Of a stretch of 64,000 bases of DNA, positions 16,833-25,900 are shown piece by piece; position 1 is the stretch's first letter, and the number at the start of each line of letters is the position of its first letter. Below the pieces are notes generated by a model, which had not been told where the DNA came from, did no database searches, and was given only the letters and a program-made list of their open reading frames with translations. Source of the stretch: DAOTTX01 sp034437515 (lineage in GTDB: Bacteria; Chloroflexota; Anaerolineae; Aggregatilineales; Phototrophicaceae); the NCBI GenBank assembly GCA_034437515.1, contig DAOTTX010000110.1, forward strand, positions 35,218 to 99,217, in the 5' to 3' direction. Position numbers and translations under genes: made by a program.

Positions 16833-18187
16833 TGCGCATCAAGCTCCTTGAACTGCCGGTAAATTTGCTGACCGGTTCTAGCGACATCAGGCATGCTACT
16901 CACGAGAACATATCTCAGGTCGATGGCGGCGTCGAGTGCTGCTGTAAATGTTGTCGGGTCAATGTGATGTTTTCTCAGGATGGCGACCGCTTCCGCTGTA
17001 GTGCTGACCTGAGTGTCACCATTTTTATCTTGAATATACTGATAAATTGCTGCTTCGAACTGGTAACTACTGGCTTCCGGCGAAAGTGACTGCGTTGCTT
17101 GCAATCTATCGGCCAGCCGCTTTAGGGCGTTTCGATAGCGTTGCTGTCGTCGCCGACTTTGTAGGTAGCTTATGCCGGTGCGATAAGCCACACCGCCGAA
17201 TAATATGATCGGCGGCACACCCCAGAGCAGCCATAGCAACATATCGTTTGCATCTGTGTCACCGGCAGGAAGTCGTATGGTTGCCAATGGCGGCACTTCA
17301 ACTTCCTGCGCCGCTGCTTCTGGTCTGTAGCTTAAGCGTTGGTCTATGTCATCACCTGGGAAAACGTCAATCGGCTGTTCCGCAAAGCGGATCGTTTGAT
17401 AATTTTCCGTCATTGGGTCAAAGTGGACAAAGTCAAACGACGGGAATGTCTGTGTGCCAGCGGAGCGTGGGATTAATAACCATTCAAAGACCTTGCGCCC
17501 AAAGCGTAGACCACTGGCTTCAGAGGCTTGATAACGCGCCGGTTGACGATAAATCTGCCAATCGACTGTCTCCGGCAATGCCGGTGGTGGCAGCAGATCA
17601 AAATTGCCCAAACCCTCTATGCTTACCTGTAAGGTTACCGGTTCACCCAGGACGATCTCTAACGGTGAAAATGTCGCATTAGCGTTGTACTGCCCTACTG
17701 CCCCATTGAAATCCGGCGGCGCATCGTTGGAAGGGATGGCTTGCACGTCCAGTGTGAGCGCCTCCGTCGTTAAACTGACTTCATCAAGAAAGACACTCTC
17801 TTCGATGCCAAACTGTCCTGGCTGTATCTGCACATTGCCCGAAGTCACCGGCGCAATCTCCGCGATAAGATCACCGACGTAGAATTGCCGGTTACCAATG
17901 GTGCGGAGTTCATAGTTAGTCACTGTATCATTGCTATAAGGCGCACTTGCGATCCAAAAATCCTCAAAATTTGGCAAGTCATAGCGATAAGGTGGTGGAT
18001 CAATCGAATAGTAGCGTATTGTATAAGTAATGACTTCCCCCACGTAAGGCGTGCGATTGCTGACGAACACTTCTACATAATAATCCTGGTCTTGTAAGAG
18101 ACGTGTCGGGTCATCTTCCTGCGCGATGGTTGAAATGCTCAAGCTAGAAAGCAGACCGACGAGCAACAGAATCCGCAGCATCACCAA
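16814..18187 (-). CDS. BatD-like oxygen-tolerance family membrane protein
   Basis: 457 residues. After a signal peptide (1-22) come Ig-like beta domains with VFVSNRTPYVGEVITYTIRYY and the repeated ATFSPLEIVLGEPVTLQVSIEG, both typical of BatD. A transmembrane helix near 318-337 and a cytoplasmic helical tail follow. The BatD family is found with BatA/B von Willebrand factor A proteins; its molecular role is not known. Its start overlaps the end of the BatC-like TPR lipoprotein gene, and its end overlaps BatE. Clear family match by pattern. Confidence 0.85.
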   Translation of the reverse strand: MVMLRILLLVGLLSSLSISTIAQEDDPTRLLQDQDYYVEVFVSNRTPYVGEVITYTIRYYSIDPPPYRYDLPNFEDFWIASAPYSNDTVTNYELRTIGNRQFYVGDLIAEIAPVTSGNVQIQPGQFGIEESVFLDEVSLTTEALTLDVQAIPSNDAPPDFNGAVGQYNANATFSPLEIVLGEPVTLQVSIEGLGNFDLLPPPALPETVDWQIYRQPARYQASEASGLRFGRKVFEWLLIPRSAGTQTFPSFDFVHFDPMTENYQTIRFAEQPIDVFPGDDIDQRLSYRPEAAAQEVEVPPLATIRLPAGDTDANDMLLWLLWGVPPIILFGGVAYRTGISYLQSRRRQQRYRNALKRLADRLQATQSLSPEASSYQFEAAIYQYIQDKNGDTQVSTTAEAVAILRKHHIDPTTFTAALDAAIDLRYVLVSSMPDVARTGQQIYRQFKELDAQWSNVE

Positions 18188-18930
18188 TCTTTCTCCGATG
18201 GTGCACCGGGTGCGCCGGCCTGCTCAAGATATTCGCTCAACGCTTGCTGATCCTGTTGGATGCGGTCGAGCAATTCCTCTGCTTGTTCAACCGACATATC
18301 ACCTTCCGAACGTGGAATCGGTGTCGCGGAGTCTTCCGCGCCAGTATCACTTTCCCCATCGACCGGCGTCGCCGAGCGGTCAAAATCGAGCGGTGGCGGA
18401 CTCGGCGTCGGCCCATCGAAGCCGCGTGGTTGATCGGTCGGGGTCGTTTCCGGGTCAGTTTCACCGCTTTCGGGATTGGTCTGCTGTTCCTGGGCGGTAG
18501 AAGTCGGTGCGAACACGCGCATCATCGCCAATTCCAAATTATAACGTGCATCTTCGTCAGTCGGGTTATCACGCAGAGAGGCCTGGTAGGCGCTGACTGC
18601 CTCGTCATAGCGCCTTGTCCGGTAGTAGATGTTGCCCAGGTTGTAATATGCATCTGCGGTTACATCATCGTCACCCGTGCGGATGACTTGCTCAAGTGCA
18701 CTGATCGCCGCTTCTGGGTCGTCCAGGGCATCATAGGCCGCTGCCGCGTTGAAATAGGCCAACGATCGATCCGGTGCAATCACCTGTGCGGCCTGATATT
18801 GGCGGAGTGCAGGAGCATAATCACCATCATCGTAAAGCGCGTTGCCACTGTCAACACGGCGCTCCACCGCATCTGCGCAACCGATGAGCGCCCATGCTAG
18901 CAGCGGGATTAAACACATCAATACTCTCAT
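18181..18930 (-). CDS. TPR lipoprotein (BatC-like)
   Basis: 249 residues. A lipobox ALIGC places the lipid-bearing Cys at residue 18, so it is an exported lipoprotein. Three to four TPR units (about 25-135: GNALYDDGDYAPALRQYQAA, AYYNLGNIYYRTRRYDEAVSAYQ) are followed by a disordered Pro/Thr/Asp-rich tail and a short helix EELLDRIQQDQQAL. The position between the BatB and BatD genes matches BatC. It overlaps both neighbours by a few bases. Confidence 0.85.
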   Translation of the reverse strand: MRVLMCLIPLLAWALIGCADAVERRVDSGNALYDDGDYAPALRQYQAAQVIAPDRSLAYFNAAAAYDALDDPEAAISALEQVIRTGDDDVTADAYYNLGNIYYRTRRYDEAVSAYQASLRDNPTDEDARYNLELAMMRVFAPTSTAQEQQTNPESGETDPETTPTDQPRGFDGPTPSPPPLDFDRSATPVDGESDTGAEDSATPIPRSEGDMSVEQAEELLDRIQQDQQALSEYLEQAGAPGAPSEKDW

Positions 18931-19928
18931 GATGAGGCACGCTCTGGCAATATAATTTGTATGGTGAGCGCCATCAGCGCCAGCCCGGCGAATAAGCTAA
19001 ACCGTTCGACCCGGCGTGTCTGTCTGCGGCGTTCTAATACGGTCGTCTCTACGGTATCAATCGCATTTAGCACGTTGATCACCTCGATGCCGCTGGTCGA
19101 GGCTTGCTGATAGATACCGCCGGTTGTCACGGCGACATCCTGCAACACATCTTCTTCCAGGCGGGTAAAGACGAGACTGCCCCCACCATCGACTTTGTAG
19201 CGGGCGTCGATGTCGGTATCATCCAGCGGAATTGGTGACCCGGCGTTAGGGTCACCATAACCAATCGTATGCACGGTCAAACCACGTTCGGCGGCTTCAT
19301 CTGCAACCAGCAATGGACGGCCTTCATGATTTTCGCCGTCAGAAAGCAAAACAATAATGCCTTCGGATGCAATCCGCTCGTCAAAGACATCAAGTGCCAG
19401 TTCTAACGCTGCCTCAACGGATGTGCCTTGTTGGCTTATTGACCCGGTGCTGGCGGCATCGAGAAACGTCATCGCCGCATCTTGATCTGTGGTCAGAGGG
19501 AATTGTACAAACGCCTGCCCCGCAAACAAGATCAGTCCCAGTTGATTACCCGCATTGTTGGCGAAAATCTCACGGGCGTCGAACTTGGCACGTTCAAGCC
19601 GGCTCGGTTGGACGTCTTCAGCATCCATGCTTGTGCTCACGTCTAGTGCGACGATCACTGCCACCCCTTCCGCCTCGATCAATTCTTCGGCGATGCCCCA
19701 CGTCGGTCTTGCCAGCGCGATGACCAGTAGAAATACAACTGTAAACCACAGCGCGGTCTTGAACTGTCGTCGTCGTGCATCCACCGAAGTCAGCAGCACA
19801 TCAATGCTGGCAGGGTCACCCAGACTTTGTAGCCGACGCTGGCGCACCTGTAAGCGCCATAATTCAAAACCGACGAACACCGGGATCAGTAGCAAGAGTA
19901 ACAACATGCCTGCATTTAAGAAGACCAT
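18927..19928 (-). CDS. von Willebrand factor A membrane protein (BatB-like)
   Basis: 333 residues from ATG 19928, chosen because it lies one base after the previous stop and begins the first membrane helix (MVFLNAGMLLLLLLIP). A second helix (about 58-73) precedes the vWA domain, whose MIDAS motif DVSTS is at 96-100, with SDGENHEG further on; a third helix is at the C-terminus. This helix-vWA-helix layout is that of BatA/BatB. The paired vWA proteins probably bind each other or a ligand through a metal ion at the outer face of the membrane. Confidence 0.88.
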   Translation of the reverse strand: MVFLNAGMLLLLLLIPVFVGFELWRLQVRQRRLQSLGDPASIDVLLTSVDARRRQFKTALWFTVVFLLVIALARPTWGIAEELIEAEGVAVIVALDVSTSMDAEDVQPSRLERAKFDAREIFANNAGNQLGLILFAGQAFVQFPLTTDQDAAMTFLDAASTGSISQQGTSVEAALELALDVFDERIASEGIIVLLSDGENHEGRPLLVADEAAERGLTVHTIGYGDPNAGSPIPLDDTDIDARYKVDGGGSLVFTRLEEDVLQDVAVTTGGIYQQASTSGIEVINVLNAIDTVETTVLERRRQTRRVERFSLFAGLALMALTIQIILPERASS

Positions 19929-19929
19929 C

Positions 19930-20958
19930 TCAGGGTACCACCTGGAACACACTTTGCCGCAAGGTTCGCTCAATCAACATCATAACCAGCACACCAACCA
20001 ATACCGGGAACGCATAGTCACGCCAGCGCACAAATATTCGCCGTTCGATCTGTGAACGCTCCAGGCGGTCAATTTGTTCATAGATCTGCTGCAATCCTTC
20101 GCTGTTCTCCGCACGGAAGTACAGGCCATCCGCAATCTCAGCGATTTCTTGTAGGTTAGGCTCATCCAGGTCACTCTCGATTGTGATGATCTCACCCTCA
20201 ACTGTCGGCGCGTCAACCAAACCTGGACGGCCCATACCAATCGTGTAGACCCGTATCCCCAATGCGGCGGCGGCCTGTGCGGCCTGTACCGGGGCCAGGC
20301 CGGCGTTGTTGGCACCATCGGTCAACAGAATAATCACTTTGCTTGGGACACCACTCGTCCGTAGCATGTTCGCCGATGCCGCCAGCCCTAAACCAATCGC
20401 GGTGCCATCCAGTCGCCGCCCGTCAACTGGACGCAATTCTGAAGCCAGATCGACATCGTCAAGCAAGCGCAGCAGCACCTGATAATCGAGGGTGAGGGGG
20501 GCTTGATGAAAGGCATTGCGGGCAAACACCACCAGCCCGATCCGATCAAATGTCCGGCCTTGTATGAAATCACTGATGACCCGTTTCGACGTCTCCAAAC
20601 GATTATCCGGTTGGAAGTCCAGAGCCGCCATACTGGTCGATATATCCAGCGCGAGCACAATATCAACACCTTCCCCTCGGATGACGTCAATCTCTTGACC
20701 GCCTTGTGGACGTGCTAAACCGATGACCAGTAATCCCCAGGCAAGCCAGCGAAGTACATCCGGTAACCAGTGTAACCGCTGCCAGGTTGATTTCGGTAAA
20801 TCGTCCAGCAGACGTGTGTCTGAGTAGCGCAGTGCCGGCATAGCTGTCTGCGGAGAATAGAGGCGGCGTAGACCATAGTACAGCACAGGCAACGCCAGGA
20901 GCAATAACACCAGCGGATAAGCGAAACGGAAGTTATCCACCGAGATCAGCCTCCGCAA
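19930..20958 (-). CDS. von Willebrand factor A membrane protein (BatA-like)
   Basis: 342 residues. Two N-terminal helices (about 13-30 and 67-83) are followed by a vWA domain with MIDAS DISTS at 105-109 and LLTDGANN, and then by a C-terminal helix. It is paralogous to the next gene. The start is uncertain: GTG at 20940, which encodes DNFRFAYPL and begins the first helix, would reduce the 26-base overlap with the upstream gene. It belongs to the Bat-type operon. Confidence 0.88.
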   Translation of the reverse strand: MRRLISVDNFRFAYPLVLLLLALPVLYYGLRRLYSPQTAMPALRYSDTRLLDDLPKSTWQRLHWLPDVLRWLAWGLLVIGLARPQGGQEIDVIRGEGVDIVLALDISTSMAALDFQPDNRLETSKRVISDFIQGRTFDRIGLVVFARNAFHQAPLTLDYQVLLRLLDDVDLASELRPVDGRRLDGTAIGLGLAASANMLRTSGVPSKVIILLTDGANNAGLAPVQAAQAAAALGIRVYTIGMGRPGLVDAPTVEGEIITIESDLDEPNLQEIAEIADGLYFRAENSEGLQQIYEQIDRLERSQIERRIFVRWRDYAFPVLVGVLVMMLIERTLRQSVFQVVP

Positions 20959-21781
20959 TCCACGACCGTATCATCTCAATATAAGTCTGACTCGACTGTG
21001 CTTCGATGTTGGCATATCGAGTCAGGTCGGCATATTCAAATATTTCGCGTAGATGTATGACCATTCGCTCGGAAACTGGCACCGATTCTAGAATTTCTTC
21101 GGTTGTCATCGACGTGCTGGGAACGTCGAATTTTGCTTCCAGATAGTCTCTCAAGATTGACGTCGCCGCTTCAGGCTCATCCGGGGCAAGCATGGACAGG
21201 TCACGGTCGGCGATTTGTGCAGGTTTCAATGTGGGTGGGGTTGTTTCGAGTGATCGTTGAGGTTGCCATAGTAGATAACGCTGGCGACCGTACAAACCGA
21301 TTGCGCCGGCGGCGACAACTACAATGACAGTCAACCACAACGGGACAAAGAATACACCGATTGGCTCCCGATCCGGTCGCAATGTCAGATCATTCCGGTC
21401 AACCACACTTGGTACGGTAAAAGACACAGGACGGATTGGAATACGAAATAACTCACCAGCAGGAGTTTGGTAACCGACAAATGTCTCAGGTGTTTGGTAG
21501 TCACCCGGTCGCCATAGACGCGCTGTGATCTGCTGTGAAAGGTGGCGGTTACCGTCGGTCACTGTTTCGATCCGTTCATCGACTTCGTTCACCTCGAAAT
21601 CTCCCCAAGCGGAGGGAAAATCAGGCCACTCGATCAGGGTATATCCCGGCGGCAGTGTGACCGTCAAGCTGAGTTCTATAGGATCGCCAGCGCGTGGTGT
21701 GGTTGTGCTGGCGCGCAGGTCAACCGTGACGATGTCCTCAGCCTGAAACAAGGTAAATACGAGAAACAACAGCAGAATCAT
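20933..21781 (-). CDS. Membrane protein with beta-sandwich ectodomain (DUF4381/BatD-related)
   Basis: 282 residues: a signal peptide (about 1-15), an Ig-like exported domain (STTTPRAGDPIELSLTVTLPPGY..), a transmembrane helix near 150-170, and a cytoplasmic helical domain (about 200-282) with EAATSILRDYLEAKF. The order and position between the DUF58 and vWA genes match the small accessory protein found in MoxR-Bat operons (DUF4381 or short BatD). Exact family membership was not proven. It overlaps the vWA gene downstream and shares one base with the DUF58 stop region. Confidence 0.75.
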   Translation of the reverse strand: MILLLFLVFTLFQAEDIVTVDLRASTTTPRAGDPIELSLTVTLPPGYTLIEWPDFPSAWGDFEVNEVDERIETVTDGNRHLSQQITARLWRPGDYQTPETFVGYQTPAGELFRIPIRPVSFTVPSVVDRNDLTLRPDREPIGVFFVPLWLTVIVVVAAGAIGLYGRQRYLLWQPQRSLETTPPTLKPAQIADRDLSMLAPDEPEAATSILRDYLEAKFDVPSTSMTTEEILESVPVSERMVIHLREIFEYADLTRYANIEAQSSQTYIEMIRSWIAEADLGG

Positions 21782-22656
21782 TACCGCCTTGCACGTCGCT
21801 GGAAGAACTGAGTCAACGGACGGATAAAATCCTCACCCGTCTGCAGGTCGATCCGATCAATACCGGTCAATGCGGCTTCGCGTGCTTGATGAAAGCGCCG
21901 AACCCGTTTCGCAAACGCATCTCGCCACACGCGGCTGCCCGCGTCGATGAATTGCTGGTCACCAACTTCCGCATCTTCGAGACGTACCAGACCGCCACTA
22001 GCCCATCGTCGTTCGAGCAGGTCACTGAGGATCACCGTGATGAGGTCGTGGCGATGATTGACCACACGCAAATCTCGCTCATACGCTTCCGGCGGTGCGA
22101 GAAAATCGGAAATTAAGAATACGATAGATCGGCGCTTAAAACTGCGGCTGATCGTTTGTAACGCGCCAGACAGATCTGTACCGCGCTGATCGCCTCGTTC
22201 AGCCAGAAGCTCACGAATCAACCTGAGGATGTGATTGCGTCCTTTACGTGGCGGCAGCATGATCTCTGTGCGGTCACTGAAAATCAGTAAACCGACTTTG
22301 TCATTGTTGCTCGTCGCGGAGAGTGCCAGCACCGCCCCCAGTTCAACCGCAAGATCGTGTTTCTGCTGCCCCTGTGACCCGAAGAAGCACGATGCGCTGC
22401 TATCAAGGGCGATGAGCACGGTCAGCTCACGTTCTTCGCTGTAACTTTTGATATAGGCTTCATCGGTGCGCGCGGTGACGTTCCAATCGATGTTACGGAC
22501 GTCATCACCGGGTTGGTAAGGCCGAACCGTATCGAAAACCACCCCCTCACCTTTGAACATAGAATGATATGCCCCGGCGAACGCATTTTGCACCAGCCGA
22601 CGTGTACGTAGCTCAATCCGGCGGATGCGCTGCAAGCGTTCAGCAGAAATTGTCAT
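21781..22656 (-). CDS. DUF58 domain protein
   Basis: 291 residues. The DUF58 signature VRPYQPGDDVRNIDWNVTARTDEAYIKSY is split around residues 43-72, followed by a vWA-like fold that keeps ALDSSAS in place of a full MIDAS. DUF58 proteins are nearly always encoded beside MoxR ATPases and are thought to be their partners. Its start overlaps the moxR stop by four bases. Soluble, probably cytoplasmic. Confidence 0.92.
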   Translation of the reverse strand: MTISAERLQRIRRIELRTRRLVQNAFAGAYHSMFKGEGVVFDTVRPYQPGDDVRNIDWNVTARTDEAYIKSYSEERELTVLIALDSSASCFFGSQGQQKHDLAVELGAVLALSATSNNDKVGLLIFSDRTEIMLPPRKGRNHILRLIRELLAERGDQRGTDLSGALQTISRSFKRRSIVFLISDFLAPPEAYERDLRVVNHRHDLITVILSDLLERRWASGGLVRLEDAEVGDQQFIDAGSRVWRDAFAKRVRRFHQAREAALTGIDRIDLQTGEDFIRPLTQFFQRRARR

Positions 22657-23642
22657 GGCACACGTACCTGCTTAAGCAACCGGTTAATCATCATATCTGC
22701 GGTGATGGCTTCCGCCTCTGCCTCGAAACTCACACCGATCCGGTGCCGTAGCACATCCAACGCAATCGTTTTAACGTCTTCGGGTTTGATGTATCCGCGC
22801 CCACGAATAAACGCATAGGCTTTGGCGCACTTAATCAGGTTGATCGTCGCACGAGGCGAAGCACCGATCTCGATCAGCGGTGCTAGATCGGCAAATCCGT
22901 ACTCTGAGGGGTGACGTGTCGCACCGACCAGATCAAGCACATAATCTTTGATTTTCTCATCGACATAGATATGATTACTGATGATCTGCCGCGCCCGTTC
23001 GATTGCCTCTGATGTCACAATCGGCTGCGGCATCGGTGGGATTTCACCCGTCATGCGGTCGATGATCGTGCGTTCTTCGTCGCGTGTGGGATATTGTACG
23101 ATGACTTTAAGCATAAAGCGATCGAGTTGTGCTTCCGGCAGTGGATAGGTACCTTCCTGCTCGATCGGGTTTTGGGTTGCCAACACCATAAACGGATTTT
23201 CCAGCGGGCGGGTTTCGTCGCCGAGTGTGACCTGTTTTTCTTCCATAGCTTCCAACAGCGCGGATTGCACTTTCGCTGGCGCACGGTTGATCTCATCCGC
23301 AAGCACGATGTTACTGAAGATCGGCCCCGGCTTGGGCGTAAACGCGCCTGTCCGTGGATTGTAAATCTGCGTTCCGATGAGGTCTGCCGGTAGCAAATCC
23401 GGCGTAAACTGGATGCGCTGGAAGTCAGCGTTGATCGTCGCCGCAAGGGTCTTGATAGTCAGTGTCTTTGCAAGTCCCGGCACCCCTTCGATAAGCACAT
23501 GCCCACCGGTGAGCAAGGCCATCAAGAGGCGTTCGATCAGGCTTTCCTGGCCGACGATAACCACACCGGTGGCATCAAGGATGCCACGAATGAATTCAGA
23601 CTCCTGACGGATGCGTTCGTTGCGTTGTTCTATGCTGGTCAT
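22653..23642 (-). CDS. MoxR family AAA+ ATPase
   Basis: Chaperone-like AAA+ ATPase, expected to act on the vWA and DUF58 proteins encoded downstream. From the ATG at 23642 (329 residues): Walker A GVPGLAKT at 53-60, Walker B LADEINRAPAKVQSALLEAMEE near 113-134, sensor ATQNP, and QLDRF, all MoxR hallmarks. A GTG at 23669 would add nine residues; neither start has a clear ribosome site. It follows the two small membrane genes by about 50 bases and leads the overlapping Bat-like set. Confidence 0.95.
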   Translation of the reverse strand: MTSIEQRNERIRQESEFIRGILDATGVVIVGQESLIERLLMALLTGGHVLIEGVPGLAKTLTIKTLAATINADFQRIQFTPDLLPADLIGTQIYNPRTGAFTPKPGPIFSNIVLADEINRAPAKVQSALLEAMEEKQVTLGDETRPLENPFMVLATQNPIEQEGTYPLPEAQLDRFMLKVIVQYPTRDEERTIIDRMTGEIPPMPQPIVTSEAIERARQIISNHIYVDEKIKDYVLDLVGATRHPSEYGFADLAPLIEIGASPRATINLIKCAKAYAFIRGRGYIKPEDVKTIALDVLRHRIGVSFEAEAEAITADMMINRLLKQVRVP

Positions 23643-23690
23643 TAGTCGCAGACCATCTCGCACACGCAAACTTTTTCAATCATAAGTTTC

Positions 23691-23975
23691 CTAGAATAAA
23701 CGGCATAGATTGACTTGTTCCGGGGTGCCACAGGTCGCCATCGCGTCTGTAAACCAGATGCCAAATACACCACAACCTCCAACGAGCAGCAGCAGGATGA
23801 CACATCCGCATCCAGGGACGGGGCCGACACCCGCAATATCGAAGATAAAACCCACCAGCGTACCGATGACATCAAAGACGAGATCCAATAACGGAAATAT
23901 GAACCCGAAGACGATAACACCGACGCAAAGCAGCCCACAACCGACCAGTAATAAACCAGCATCAAGCCCGAACAT
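23691..23975 (-). CDS. Small Cys/Gly-rich hydrophobic protein
   Basis: 94 residues, almost entirely hydrophobic, with two or three membrane helices. Cysteines and glycines are unusually common (VGCGLLCVG, PGCGCVILLLLVGGCGVFG). No family recognised. It lies 8 bases after the preceding membrane-protein gene and about 50 before moxR, in the same direction, so it is probably a real member of this operon. Coding status rests on context and the uniform hydrophobic pattern. Confidence 0.6.
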   Translation of the reverse strand: MFGLDAGLLLVGCGLLCVGVIVFGFIFPLLDLVFDVIGTLVGFIFDIAGVGPVPGCGCVILLLLVGGCGVFGIWFTDAMATCGTPEQVNLCRLF

Positions 23976-23983
23976 GACACACC

Positions 23984-24436
23984 CTACCGGCAGGCATTGA
24001 TTTCGGTAGACACATAAGACCAGTCAGCATCAGTGGACGCACGGATATAGCAGTCGCAATATCGTGCAGAGTCACCTTCCCCCTGCCACAGTAGATAACG
24101 TACCTGTGTATCAATACATAACTCATTATTATCGCGCTCGATGGACGAATTGGTGAACTGCAAACCGCGCGATTCGGGTTCCATCAACAGTTTGACCTCT
24201 AAAAGAGGATGTCGGTGTTTATCCGGCACGTCACCCCGATGACGTAACGTGATGTCCCCTTGCACAGCCAGAATAATGAAGAATGTCGGCAGTAGCAAAA
24301 CGCCGAACCAGACGGCGAGCGCCAGCCCACAGCCAACACGACCAAGGAAACCGCGCTTTTGCTCCTTTACTCGAACGACATATTCGATCTCAGGATAGGC
24401 TTCCGCCTCCGAATTGTTCTGCTCCGCTTCCATCAA
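23984..24436 (-). CDS. Single-pass membrane protein of unknown function
   Basis: 150 residues: an acidic N-terminus (MMEAEQNNSEAEAYPE), a basic juxtamembrane patch (KEQKRGFLG), one helix (about 36-58), and an exported C-terminal domain with four Cys (LCIDTQ, YCDCYIR and NAC at the end) that could form disulfides. No known family. Its start overlaps the Nudix stop by four bases (ATGA), so it is translationally coupled to it. Confidence 0.72.
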   Translation of the reverse strand: MMEAEQNNSEAEAYPEIEYVVRVKEQKRGFLGRVGCGLALAVWFGVLLLPTFFIILAVQGDITLRHRGDVPDKHRHPLLEVKLLMEPESRGLQFTNSSIERDNNELCIDTQVRYLLWQGEGDSARYCDCYIRASTDADWSYVSTEINACR

Positions 24437-24963
24437 ATCACCTGATCGTTAAATCGTATCTGTATTTGGTCGTTCTCATCATAACTGACATGCGCGAAAT
24501 ATGGCATATCTGTCTCGGTCATTTGCAGGATGCGCGGCAAGATTTGAGGCAGATCCTCGACCAGATCGACCGATAAAACCGACTGTTTCTCGATCCAATG
24601 CAATGTGCCTTCAATACCCGGATCAACAAAATCTGCTGTGTCACTGATTGCGGTAAAAACGAACATGATAATACCCGCCTCTGCACCGGCATCAATATGA
24701 TGGATGCCACGCAAATGAATGTCACGTACCGCCAGCCCCGTCTCTTCTTCGATCTCCCGCTTTATGGCTTCGGCGGGGTCTTCGTTACGTTCGATGTGCC
24801 CCCCAACTCCGTTGTAGCGATCAGGAAAGATACGACGGTGTGGCGCACGTTTCATCAGTAAGACGTTCTCCTGATGGTAGACGAAACCCAATGCGCGAGG
24901 CACGGTCAACCAACGACGTTCTATCGCATCTACGCCTTGTTCTTTTGCACCCAAAATCTGCAC
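24433..24963 (-). CDS. Nudix hydrolase (MutT-like)
   Basis: Hydrolyses a nucleoside diphosphate linked to another group; the substrate is unknown. The full Nudix box is present: G, HIERN, E, seven residues, REIEEETGL, near residues 73-95. N-terminal YHQENVLLMKRAPH resembles 8-oxo-dGTP type MutT proteins. GTG at 24963 is the first start in frame. It is the first gene of the long minus-strand operon that continues through moxR, and it is divergent from the ParB-like gene. Confidence 0.93.
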   Translation of the reverse strand: MQILGAKEQGVDAIERRWLTVPRALGFVYHQENVLLMKRAPHRRIFPDRYNGVGGHIERNEDPAEAIKREIEEETGLAVRDIHLRGIHHIDAGAEAGIIMFVFTAISDTADFVDPGIEGTLHWIEKQSVLSVDLVEDLPQILPRILQMTETDMPYFAHVSYDENDQIQIRFNDQVI

Positions 24964-24987
24964 CTCATTGACAATTCAAACAGCCTT

Positions 24988-24996
24988 ATTATAGCA
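24988..24996 (-). promoter_or_regulatory. Extended -10 promoter for the Nudix-MoxR operon
   Basis: Minus strand reads TGC then TATAAT (TATAAT at 24988-24993), a TGn extended -10. No good -35 is visible. The predicted start is 15-20 bases before the Nudix GTG. Confidence 0.5.
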
Positions 24997-25071
24997 AGGC
25001 CTGTCATTGTCGCACGTCCCGGTTCGTGATACGCTAAGCACGCAGATACCCCCTGTTTTGGAGAAAATATT

Positions 25072-25893
25072 TTGCAATCATCATCTCATCATGTGCCACC
25101 ACCTGATTTACGCATTATCCCAACTGCACATGCTTACCCGCACGAAACCCATGACGACCAACGTTCTATGCCACTCGCCGAACGGATGCGTCATGCAGAG
25201 ACGATCATCAACCCACCTATCGTCTCACCGGTTGATCCAGATCGCTATGTGATCCTCGACGGTGCGAACCGGTGTCATGTCTTTCGCCATCTGAATTACC
25301 CACATTTGCTAGTACAGGTTGTGGGTTACGAAAGTGGTTTTGTTGAACTCAAGACGTGGCAGCATATTATCAGCGGCTGGTCGCACAACGCCCTATTGGA
25401 GCGACTCCAGGCACTCGATGATGTAAATTTACACGAGGGTCAAGATCGTGACGCCATCGCCCACATCTTGTTTCCCGACGGGAATATCATTGCGCTCTTG
25501 TGCCCGGTGCAATCAACACACGAGCGAAATGCGGTCTTAAACGAATTGGTCGAAATCTACCAGACCAACGCGACCCTTTATCGTACCGCAATCGCTGAAC
25601 CCGCTGAGATCTGGCCCCTCTACCCTGAAGCCATCGGATTGGTCGTCTTTCCCCATTATACACCTGCGGACATCATCGCGGCGGTCAGGTATGAAGCGTA
25701 TTTGCCACCCGGAATCAGCCGACACATCATTCACGGGCGAGCTTTACGGGTCAATTATCCACTGGATAGCTTGCGAGATCCGGAAATCTCACTTGCTGAT
25801 AAGAATTCAGCGTTACAATCCTGGGTGCAAGCACGGCTGGCATCACGAGAAGTCCGCTATTATGCCGAAGCTACCTATCAATTTGGAGAGTGA
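25072..25893 (+). CDS. ParB/Srx-fold protein, SerK/SbnI-like
   Basis: 273 residues. Residues 20-95 carry a ParB-type fold: HETHDD.R...LAERM, INPPIV, and the phosphate-loop-like YVILDGANR near 63-71, followed by VELKTWQHII. This pattern fits the ParB-related group that includes free serine kinase SerK and SbnI rather than DNA-partition ParB: no helix-turn-helix partition domain follows, and no parA is nearby. Start TTG 25072 is backed by GGAG at 25060-25063. It is the first gene of a compact five-gene cluster. Function is inference. Confidence 0.72.
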   Translation: MQSSSHHVPPPDLRIIPTAHAYPHETHDDQRSMPLAERMRHAETIINPPIVSPVDPDRYVILDGANRCHVFRHLNYPHLLVQVVGYESGFVELKTWQHIISGWSHNALLERLQALDDVNLHEGQDRDAIAHILFPDGNIIALLCPVQSTHERNAVLNELVEIYQTNATLYRTAIAEPAEIWPLYPEAIGLVVFPHYTPADIIAAVRYEAYLPPGISRHIIHGRALRVNYPLDSLRDPEISLADKNSALQSWVQARLASREVRYYAEATYQFGE

Positions 25894-25900
25894 GTGATCT

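Noticed and set aside
25072..25893. Plasmid or chromosome partition ParB
   Set aside because: No helix-turn-helix partition domain, no parA and no parS-like sites nearby; the SerK/SbnI-like branch fits better.
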